A DNA stretch of 5,192 nt from Deltaproteobacteria bacterium (GTDB taxonomy: Bacteria; Desulfobacterota; Desulfobacteria; Desulfobacterales; C00003060): assembly GCA_003647435.1 (NCBI GenBank), contig QMMV01000175.1:1-5192 (forward strand). The letters run 5' to 3'. Shown piece by piece: positions 1 to 5,192 of this stretch (its first letter is position 1; each line of letters begins with the position of its first letter). The notes under the pieces are model-generated. The model searched no databases, was not told where the DNA came from, and was given only the letters and a program-made list of their open reading frames with translations. The translations under genes were made by a program, and so were the position numbers.

Positions 1-210
1 ACTACTAACGGCCTGTTGCCCAAATCCCTTTTCGCTTGGTCTAAAACGTTTTTATACAAATCTAAGGCTTGCTACAGGCGATGTCAAAACTCGCCCTCCG
101 GGCTCAAACAGTTGACATCGCTGATCTTTCGCTTCGCCAAGATTTGTTAACAAGAAAACGTTTTAGTGACCGCTCAAAGGAATTTTTGTTTTGGCAACGG
201 CCCGCTAATA
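1..210. repeat. Large nested imperfect palindrome (REP/MITE-like intergenic element)
   Basis: This stretch has no coding content but folds back on itself over about 200 bp. From outside inwards the matching arms are: GGCCTGTTGCC (10-20) with GGCAACGGCC (193-202), one bulged base; CTAAAACGTTTT (41-52) with AAAACGTTTTAG (155-166), perfect 12 bp; ACAAATCT (56-63) with AGATTTGT (140-147), perfect 8 bp; CGATGTCAA (79-87) with TTGACATCG (112-120), perfect 9 bp; and an apex GCCC/GGGC (93-96 with 100-103) around a 3-base loop. Weaker pairing continues between arms (AAATCCCTTTT against AAAGGAATTT) and into the first nine bases, so the element may extend left of the window. It starts about 35 bp past the pdxJ stop. 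Its form suggests a dispersed palindromic repeat, or a structured 3' end of the pdxJ transcript. There is no U-tract of the kind that marks a simple terminator. Copy number cannot be judged from one window. Confidence 0.8.
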
Positions 211-242
211 GGTAACGATGAATCGCCTGGTGATTAACTGCC

Positions 243-962
243 TTACAACTCCTTAATCAACGCAATCATTTCTTTTACAGCCCGCTCAAGGCCTACAAAG
301 ACCGCCCGAGCAATTATGCTATGGCCGATACTGAATTCGTCAATTTCAGAAAGGCCTTTGAAAGCTTTGATCGTTTGGTATCCCAGTCCATGACCTGCAT
401 TGATCCCGAGTTTCAGTTTGTTGGCAAATCTCACACTTTTTACAACAGCATCAAAGGCTTTTGCACGTTTTTTGGCGCTCGGTGCGTCACAAAAGCTTCC
501 TGTATGAATTTCCACGCAATCGGCATCCATCTTATGGGCAAGCTTGATTTGATCCAGGTCAGGGTCAATGAATAAGCTGACAGGTATTCCACCTTGTTGA
601 AGGGTTTTCACTGCATCGGCAATAACATCTCCGTGAAAATGGAGGTCAAGGCCGCCTTCAGTGGTCAACTCTTCTCGTTTTTCTGGCACGAGTGTCACCA
701 TATCCGGTTTGATTTCAAGAGCAATGGCAAGCATTTCTGAAGTTGCTCCCATCTCCAGAACCAGCTTTGTTTTGACGGTTTCCCGGAGAATTCGTACATC
801 CCGGTCCTGAATATGTCTCCTATCTTCTCTCAGATGGACAACTACTCCATCAGCGCCTGCGAGTTCCACCATTGCGGCTGCCGCAACAGGGTCTGGTATA
901 TTGATCTTTCTTGCCTCCCTGAGAGTGGCTACATGATCCACATTTACTGCTAACCCTGGCAT
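243..962 (-). CDS. pdxJ: Pyridoxine 5'-phosphate synthase PdxJ
   Basis: This cytoplasmic TIM-barrel enzyme condenses 1-deoxy-D-xylulose 5-phosphate with 3-amino-2-oxopropyl phosphate to give pyridoxine 5'-phosphate, the last ring-forming step of the DXP-dependent vitamin B6 pathway. At 239 aa it has the normal family length. Visible family motifs are NVDHVATLREAR (residues 7-18), HLREDRRHI (43-51), VLEMG (68-72), EIHTG (151-155), NAGHGL (188-193) and FSIGHS (210-215). H43, E70 and H191 match the catalytic His/Glu/His set of E. coli PdxJ with a two-residue offset. The ATG at 962-960 is preferred over an in-frame start at 1025. The 21 extra residues look like a hydrophobic non-family extension, and the 962 start has an excellent Shine-Dalgarno (GAGGAGGT) seven bases upstream. 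The gene lies 337 bp past ybeY on the same strand and may be co-transcribed with it or separately expressed. Confidence 0.97.
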   Translation of the reverse strand: MPGLAVNVDHVATLREARKINIPDPVAAAAMVELAGADGVVVHLREDRRHIQDRDVRILRETVKTKLVLEMGATSEMLAIALEIKPDMVTLVPEKREELTTEGGLDLHFHGDVIADAVKTLQQGGIPVSLFIDPDLDQIKLAHKMDADCVEIHTGSFCDAPSAKKRAKAFDAVVKSVRFANKLKLGINAGHGLGYQTIKAFKGLSEIDEFSIGHSIIARAVFVGLERAVKEMIALIKEL

Positions 963-1299
963 GTTATATACCTCCTCAAAAAAACTCTGTGCTAAAGTCA
1001 AAGATAGTAAAAACAAATGTGCCAAAAAGCGACCACAACCACTTTCAATTCCGAACTTAGTTTGCTTTGCTCACAATTGGACACAAGGAGTGCTGTTCTC
1101 GAGCCGCTACGCGCAACCGTAAGTGCCGATAATGGAACAGTTGGATACGTAGTGAATCTTGCGCTCATGTTGGGTGTAAGTCCCGACTCGCCGAGCCTGT
1201 TCGTTTTATTTTCTACGTCGTTCCAGTATTCCTTGCCGGAATTTGCAACGGCTTCAATGAATAGCTATAATTTCAATTGGTTGTAGAGATTCCGATACT
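963..1299. other. 337-bp gap between ybeY and pdxJ, open on both strands, unrecognised
   Basis: No RNA gene, known protein family or convincing terminator is visible here. Two unassigned open frames overlap almost completely. On the plus strand an 89-codon frame runs 1017-1286 (ATG start, TAG stop) with no Shine-Dalgarno. On the minus strand an 88-codon frame, LFIEAVANSGKEYW onward, runs from 1264 to a TGA at 998; its first ATG is only at codon 33 and it too lacks a ribosome site. Neither translation resembles a family I recognise. The middle part (about 1090-1220) is visibly richer in G+C than its AT-rich edges. An 8-bp direct repeat TTTCAATT (1043-1050 and 1271-1278) brackets it. It could be an untranslated spacer, a decayed insertion or a short dispersed repeat. 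The last 100 bases before pdxJ may hold its promoter, but I find no well-spaced -35/-10 pair. Confidence 0.5.
970..977 (-). promoter_or_regulatory. Strong Shine-Dalgarno of pdxJ
   Basis: On the minus strand GAGGAGGT stands seven bases before the ATG at 962, a near-ideal anti-16S match. It settles the pdxJ start against the longer in-frame alternative at 1025. It is much stronger than the ribosome sites of the upstream genes, which fits independent translation initiation of pdxJ. Confidence 0.85.
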
Positions 1300-1752
1300 T
1301 CAATTAGTGAATCCGGAATGCCATAGCAACTTAAGCAATTCTTCCTCTTTATTGCTCATAGTCTCAGCCTCTTCGGGCGACTTCTCATGGTCGAATCCGA
1401 ATAAATGTAAAATGCCGTGAATCAGAAGCTGGTCGATTCTAAATTCTACTGGGATTTGCGCGTCTTGTGCTTCTCGAATTGCTGTATCAACTGAAATAAC
1501 GACATCTCCAAGGAGGTTTGGATTTATGTGGCTAAAGGGACCTTCCTGCATGCGGAAGGCAATTACGTTTGTAGGGCCTGATCGACCCAGGTAAATCCTG
1601 TTGAGATTTGCCATCTTTTCATCATCCACAATGACAATTGACAGTTCTGCGTCAGGAGCTCCTAAGGCGTTTAGAATGATTGTTGCCTTCTTTTTGGTCA
1701 TTGCCTGCTTGATCTTGTAATGATCTTGCATGTCTTTGATTAAAATTTCCAT
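1300..1752 (-). CDS. ybeY: Endoribonuclease YbeY (rRNA maturation factor)
   Basis: YbeY is a zinc-dependent single-strand endoribonuclease that acts in 16S rRNA 3'-end maturation and, with RNase R in E. coli, in late ribosome quality control. The protein has 150 residues, close to the usual 150-160. The zinc signature H-x3-H-x5-H is intact at H112, H116 and H122 (HGILHLFGFDHE, 112-123). The conserved substrate-side segment GRSGPTNVIAF (56-66), with its arginine R57, and LLGDVVIS (80-87) are also present. The start at 1752 is the earliest possible, because TAA and TAG lie directly before this ATG in the same frame (1753-1758). An AAAAGAG ribosome site precedes it. The first 101 bp overlap the 3' end of pgpH in a different frame, so translation is probably coupled. 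The phoH homologue upstream encodes its usual functional partner. Confidence 0.96.
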   Translation of the reverse strand: MEILIKDMQDHYKIKQAMTKKKATIILNALGAPDAELSIVIVDDEKMANLNRIYLGRSGPTNVIAFRMQEGPFSHINPNLLGDVVISVDTAIREAQDAQIPVEFRIDQLLIHGILHLFGFDHEKSPEEAETMSNKEEELLKLLWHSGFTN

Positions 1753-4090
1753 TTACTACTCTTTTAGCCGTTCCCTGCATACCGGTTACAGGATCAGGAT
1801 ATTCAATGCGATGATGGTGAATGCCAGTTAGTATCTTAGTAAAAGTATTAGCTATTTGGTTAATATCCTTCAAGGTAAGCTCGCACTCATCCAGCTGGCC
1901 ATCTAAAAACATGTTATTGATGATTCTTTGCACAAGACCTTTTATTCGTGCCGGAGTGGGATTTTCCAGGGTTCTTGATGCAGCCTCCACGGCGTCAGCC
2001 AACAGCACAAGGCCAGCTTCTTTGGTCTGCGGTTTGGGTCCCGGGTATCTGAAGTGCTCAATGTTTACAAATCTTTCTCCTTTTAGCTTCTTAGCCTTTT
2101 CGTAAAAATAAGAAATCAGGCTGGTTCCGTGATGTTGCTGTATAATGTCTACAATTGCTTTTCCAAGCCGGTGTTCTTTTGCTATCTCCACGCCGTCTCT
2201 AACGTGAGAGGTGAGGATGAGACTGGACATCGACGGTGCCAGTTTGTCGTGTCTGTTTTTACATCTTGCCTGATTTTCAATGAAATAAGCAGGCTTCTTG
2301 ATCTTACCAATGTCGTGATAGTATCCACTTACCTTACCTAAAAGGGGATTGCCCCCAATGACGGAGGCGGCAGCTTCCACCAAGCTGCCCACAATTACTG
2401 AATGGTGGTATGTCCCCGGGGCCTGGAGCATAAGCTTTCGAAGAAGAGGCTGATCCAGATTCGCAAGCTCGAGGAGTTTAATGTTTGTTGTATACCCAAA
2501 AATCATCTCTATCACAGGGGCAAGTCCTGTTGTCAAAATTCCGGAAATTGCACCACCAAGAAGGCCGAAGCCCCATTCCCACACCAGCTTAATCCCTGGC
2601 CCAGACTCGTGGAACATATATAATGTGGTAACAAGCAGTGTGTTGACTGCGCCTACCTTCAACCCAGCTTTGATCAGGGTATTTTGCTCTTTGCAATTTC
2701 GCACCCAGTACGCGCTTACCATTCCGCTCAACATAAAGAATATGAACATCTCAAATTGGTTTTCAAAAAGAAAGCTGGTCAAAAAGGCTATGGTCACGGC
2801 AAAGGGAAGTGCTATCTGTATTCCCATAAACAGGCATACGGTCATGGCCCCTGCTTGTACCGGAATAGCGTAAAAGGCCGACGAAGCCCTGACGGAGCGC
2901 GGAATACTACTTGTGATCCCTTTCACTAAATAGACCGATACTTCGCTCAGCAGAAACAAAACGATTAGCATAACAGACAGGAAGAGAAGGTCTTTGTTTT
3001 TTAGAGGTGGACTTCTGTATGTGTTGGAAGTGACTACAAATGAGATGACGAAAAAGGTGATAGCGAGAAGTACGAAACCCAGGGTACTGGCAAGTGCATC
3101 TTCTTTTCTCATTTCAGATTCGAGGGCCTGCAATTTAAGCATATCGACCCTGGATATCTTTTCCCCTTCCCGGACAAGCATTTCCCCCTGTTTCACCTGA
3201 GTTAGTACGGCCTTGGCGTTAGCAATTGCTTGGTTTCTCCGTTCTTCGGTTTTTTCCTTGTTAAGGGTAAGGTTGGGTTGGAGAAGGGACTGGGCCAGAC
3301 CTATAATTACCTTGCGAACAGGATAGTCTAAATCTTTAAATATGCTCTTGCCCGCCTTTGCGACTGCGGCTTTTGCATCCTCAAGACTGTAGAATTTGTG
3401 AAAATCAGTAAACCGTGTTTCTTGCTTTGGCGACAGCTGACGAACAAGGATAGCTTTTTGCTGTTGTTGAATTAATAGTTGCTTGTTGCCGACAATTCCG
3501 TTCTCCAATACGGGGGTCACCAAACCAACAATTCCTTGCGAAACCTGCTCAGAGAAATGTTCTCTTACTAATACCTTATATGCTTTGGTATCGACGTGCA
3601 CACCGAGCATATTCTCAAACGTGGACTTTTCGTTCCAGATTTGATCATGAAGCGAAATAACCTCGTTCGGATGTTTGCTCTTGAGAGACCCTGCCACACT
3701 TTGCACATCAGCCCCCTTGGTGGAACTTCTTGGGTTATCTTCTGAGAGCAAGGTCTGCATATGTTTAAATGCTTGTGAGATACGGTGTTTCAATTTCAGT
3801 GCAAGAAGGTTGTCAAAATCGTAAACGGTCAGCGCAGATCGAGCTGCCTCCTCTCGCTTTTTTTGAGTAGCTTCTTTGTCCTCGATTAGAAAATCTTTCG
3901 GGGACTTGATGTCCTTCCTGACCACGTCACCAATCTTATATTGAGGAACGGTGGTGGAAAGGCTCGGCAACAGCAAAACAGCAATGATGGCCACAGTCCC
4001 CAGTAATATAGCCCATCGGATGTGTGCATCCTTATTGGCTGCTTCAAGGAAGACTTTACTATGTTTTATTATCCTTTGAGTGGGTGTCAT
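1652..4090 (-). CDS. pgpH: PgpH-type membrane HD phosphohydrolase (7TMR-HDED / 7TM / HD), probable cyclic di-AMP phosphodiesterase
   Basis: This is an 812-residue inner-membrane protein with the PgpH/YqfF architecture. One N-terminal membrane helix (about 26-43) is followed by a large extracytoplasmic 7TMR-HDED domain (about 48-330), a block of seven hydrophobic helices (about 334-528) and a cytoplasmic HD domain (about 550-760). Metal-binding residues of the HD domain are all visible: H562/H563, HDIGK (592-596), H629, H640, QQHHG (651-655) and D699 in LLADAVEA. Listeria PgpH of this family hydrolyses cyclic di-AMP to pApA; that activity here is inferred from family membership. After IEYPDP (762-767) the protein carries a polar tail of about 45 residues, and its last 33 codons overlap ybeY. 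The start ATG has no Shine-Dalgarno. It overlaps the TGA of a 15-codon ORF (ATGA), so initiation may depend on coupling. No in-frame ATG exists upstream before the phoH stop. Confidence 0.93.
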   Translation of the reverse strand: MTPTQRIIKHSKVFLEAANKDAHIRWAILLGTVAIIAVLLLPSLSTTVPQYKIGDVVRKDIKSPKDFLIEDKEATQKKREEAARSALTVYDFDNLLALKLKHRISQAFKHMQTLLSEDNPRSSTKGADVQSVAGSLKSKHPNEVISLHDQIWNEKSTFENMLGVHVDTKAYKVLVREHFSEQVSQGIVGLVTPVLENGIVGNKQLLIQQQQKAILVRQLSPKQETRFTDFHKFYSLEDAKAAVAKAGKSIFKDLDYPVRKVIIGLAQSLLQPNLTLNKEKTEERRNQAIANAKAVLTQVKQGEMLVREGEKISRVDMLKLQALESEMRKEDALASTLGFVLLAITFFVISFVVTSNTYRSPPLKNKDLLFLSVMLIVLFLLSEVSVYLVKGITSSIPRSVRASSAFYAIPVQAGAMTVCLFMGIQIALPFAVTIAFLTSFLFENQFEMFIFFMLSGMVSAYWVRNCKEQNTLIKAGLKVGAVNTLLVTTLYMFHESGPGIKLVWEWGFGLLGGAISGILTTGLAPVIEMIFGYTTNIKLLELANLDQPLLRKLMLQAPGTYHHSVIVGSLVEAAASVIGGNPLLGKVSGYYHDIGKIKKPAYFIENQARCKNRHDKLAPSMSSLILTSHVRDGVEIAKEHRLGKAIVDIIQQHHGTSLISYFYEKAKKLKGERFVNIEHFRYPGPKPQTKEAGLVLLADAVEAASRTLENPTPARIKGLVQRIINNMFLDGQLDECELTLKDINQIANTFTKILTGIHHHRIEYPDPVTGMQGTAKRVVNGNFNQRHARSLQDQAGNDQKEGNNHSKRLRSS

Positions 4091-4134
4091 ATGCGTTGAA
4101 CGTCTGAGGAGATGGGGCGCTGGAGTTCTGACAT
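4087..4134 (-). CDS. Possible 15-codon micro-ORF between phoH and pgpH (translational coupler)
   Basis: The gap between the phoH stop (4138-4136) and the pgpH start (4090) is nearly filled by a short frame, MSELQRPISSDVQRI. It begins one base after the phoH TAG, and its TGA overlaps the pgpH ATG as ATGA. A purine-rich stretch AAAGAGAAAAAAA lies upstream within the phoH end. The pgpH start lacks a ribosome site of its own, so re-initiation of ribosomes leaving this frame would be a simple way to translate it. The frame is so short that chance cannot be excluded, and I recognise no homologue. A function of the peptide itself is not implied. Confidence 0.3.
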   Translation of the reverse strand: MSELQRPISSDVQRI

Positions 4135-4135
4135 G

Positions 4136-5146
4136 CTAACGATTTTTTTCTCTTTTTTCTTCAAAATCTTCGTAGGCCTTGATGATATCCCGGACAAGTT
4201 TATGTCGTACCACATCCTTCTTGGAAAAAAATACAAAGGATATCCCTTTAATTCCCTGCAAGATCTCTTTTGCTTCCACAAGACCTGAAGCCTTTCCGTT
4301 AGGCAGATCAATCTGTGTAATGTCGCCGGTAATAACTGCCTTAGAACTGAATCCAAGTCGTGTCAAGAACATTTTCATCTGTTCTGATGTGGTGTTTTGA
4401 GCTTCATCAAGGATGACAAATGAATCGTTCAGCGTACGGCCTCGCATAAAGGCTAATGGAACAACTTCTATCGCACCTTGCTGAATTAATTGCGATGCTT
4501 GTTCATAGCGCATCATGTCGTGAAGAGCGTCGTATAGGGGTCTGAGGTACGGATTGATCTTTTCGTAGAGGTCTCCAGGCAGAAAACCGAGGCTTTCCCC
4601 CGCCTCTATTGCTGGTCTGGTCAGGACAATTCGATTTACATATTCTTTTGAGAGATAGGAAACAGCCATAGCCATTGCGAGGTATGTCTTGCCGGTACCT
4701 GCCGGTCCAATACCAAGAACGATATCATTTCTTCGAATGGCATCAATATATTGCTTTTGGGCCACGCCTTTTGGCGTAATAGGTCGTTTCCTGGATGTAA
4801 TGTAAATCGTATCTAAAAAAATATCCTTCAGCCGAACATTGTGACCGCTGCCCAGGATATGTATGGCGTGATCTATGTCACTTGAATAGACAGGGTAACC
4901 TTCCTCAAGAAGACCGTAAAGGTCTTTAAGAAGCCTTGTGGCGAACTCTGTAGTAGTTGCATCTCCGTGAATGGTTACCGTATTGCCTCTGGCATATATT
5001 TCTATGTTTAATGTAGCGGCGATTTGCTGGAGATGCTTGTTCTGCTCACCAAAGAGACTTCTTGCTGAGCTGTTATCTTCAAAGGCAATCGTAACGCCGG
5101 TGTCATTTTCGGACCAGGTCTGATTTTGGACTGATCTGTATTTCAT
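4136..5146 (-). CDS. phoH: PhoH-family P-loop ATPase (YbeZ-type)
   Basis: This is a cytoplasmic nucleotide-binding protein of the PhoH/YbeZ family, a partner of the YbeY ribonuclease in rRNA processing and described as an ATPase with helicase-like features. From the ATG at 5146 it has 336 residues, normal for the family. Motifs (numbered from that ATG): Walker A GPAGTGKT (147-154), the family stretch RPAIEAGESLGFLPGDLYEK (177-196), FMRGRTLND (233-241), Walker B VILDEAQN (244-251), VITGDITQIDLP (271-282) and DVVRH (311-315). The N-terminal 120 residues are the variable PhoH-specific part. An in-frame TTG at 5155 would add three residues. Neither start has a good Shine-Dalgarno. I prefer the ATG by codon, and because a promoter-like -10 at 5158-5163 would place the transcript start at or after the TTG. 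It is the first gene of the string; the next gene follows after 45 bp. Confidence 0.96.
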   Translation of the reverse strand: MKYRSVQNQTWSENDTGVTIAFEDNSSARSLFGEQNKHLQQIAATLNIEIYARGNTVTIHGDATTTEFATRLLKDLYGLLEEGYPVYSSDIDHAIHILGSGHNVRLKDIFLDTIYITSRKRPITPKGVAQKQYIDAIRRNDIVLGIGPAGTGKTYLAMAMAVSYLSKEYVNRIVLTRPAIEAGESLGFLPGDLYEKINPYLRPLYDALHDMMRYEQASQLIQQGAIEVVPLAFMRGRTLNDSFVILDEAQNTTSEQMKMFLTRLGFSSKAVITGDITQIDLPNGKASGLVEAKEILQGIKGISFVFFSKKDVVRHKLVRDIIKAYEDFEEKREKNR

Positions 5147-5157
5147 ATCTGGCAACT

Positions 5158-5187
5158 ATCATACCACAAGTCTCTGAAATTTTGCAA
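5158..5187 (-). promoter_or_regulatory. Candidate sigma-70 promoter of the phoH operon
   Basis: On the minus strand a -35-like TTGCAA (5187-5182, four of six consensus bases) is followed after 18 bases by TATGAT (5163-5158, five of six). A TG one base before it forms an extended -10 (TGGTATGAT). Transcription would start near 5151, giving a leader of only a few bases before the ATG at 5146. That fits the lack of a Shine-Dalgarno but is unusual. The window ends five bases beyond the -35 box, so the true promoter may lie further upstream or in a preceding gene. Confidence 0.4.
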
Positions 5188-5192
5188 ACTAC

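Noticed and set aside
1..210. Palindrome as a CRISPR array or simple rho-independent terminator
   Set aside because: There are no repeated spacer-separated units, and the structure is far larger than a terminator with no trailing T run.
965..1001. TTGACT (1001-996) and TATATA (970-965) as a pdxJ promoter
   Set aside because: The spacing is 25 bases, too long for sigma-70, and the TATATA lies between the Shine-Dalgarno and the start codon.
1009..1024. Sigma-54-like TGGCAC upstream of pdxJ
   Set aside because: The -12 GC element is missing at the required GG-N10-GC spacing.
1017..1286. Plus-strand 89-codon ORF as a real gene
   Set aside because: There is no Shine-Dalgarno and no recognisable family, it opposes all neighbours, and an equally long open frame lies on the other strand. 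It is described under the spacer, not called as a CDS.
1289..1319. ATTCCG/CGGAAT inverted repeat across the ybeY stop as a terminator
   Set aside because: The stem is only 6 bp with a 19-base loop and no T-tract follows, so it is too weak to call.
321..3200. Several plus-strand ORFs of 68-130 codons inside pdxJ and pgpH
   Set aside because: They lie antisense within genes with intact family motifs, lack ribosome sites and resemble no family.
4087..4356. 89-codon minus-strand ORF overlapping the phoH 3' end
   Set aside because: It is a shadow frame of phoH. Only its last 15 codons, after the phoH stop, are discussed as a possible coupling ORF.

Overview
The window holds four protein genes, all read on the minus strand and in the order phoH, pgpH (HD-domain membrane protein), ybeY, pdxJ. 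It therefore reads from about 5150 down to 243. The phoH–pgpH–ybeY core is a widely conserved bacterial cluster. A pdxJ directly downstream, together with the protein style and moderate base composition, suggests a Desulfobacterota (deltaproteobacterial, perhaps Desulfobacterales-like) chromosome. This assignment is an inference from gene order and protein character, not from a marker gene.

Layout from transcription start to end: a candidate promoter with an extended -10 lies at the right edge (5158-5187). It is followed by phoH (about 336 aa, P-loop ATPase), a 45-bp gap holding a possible 15-codon coupling ORF, and pgpH (812 aa, extracellular 7TMR-HDED region, seven-helix membrane block, cytoplasmic HD phosphohydrolase). 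pgpH overlaps ybeY (150 aa, zinc endoribonuclease) by 101 bp. A 337-bp stretch without a recognisable gene separates ybeY from pdxJ (239 aa, pyridoxine 5'-phosphate synthase). pdxJ has its own very strong Shine-Dalgarno sequence. Beyond pdxJ, positions 1-210 are one large nested imperfect palindrome with no coding content.

Functionally, PhoH (YbeZ-type) and YbeY are known partners in ribosomal RNA maturation and ribosome quality control. The PgpH family degrades cyclic di-AMP in characterised bacteria. PdxJ makes vitamin B6. The core genes are ordinary in content. The less ordinary parts are the big palindrome at the left edge, the 337-bp segment open on both strands that interrupts an otherwise tight gene string, and the unusual gene junctions: no Shine-Dalgarno before pgpH, a micro-ORF with ATGA overlap, and a long pgpH/ybeY overlap. 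No new defence, mobile or biosynthetic system is evident.
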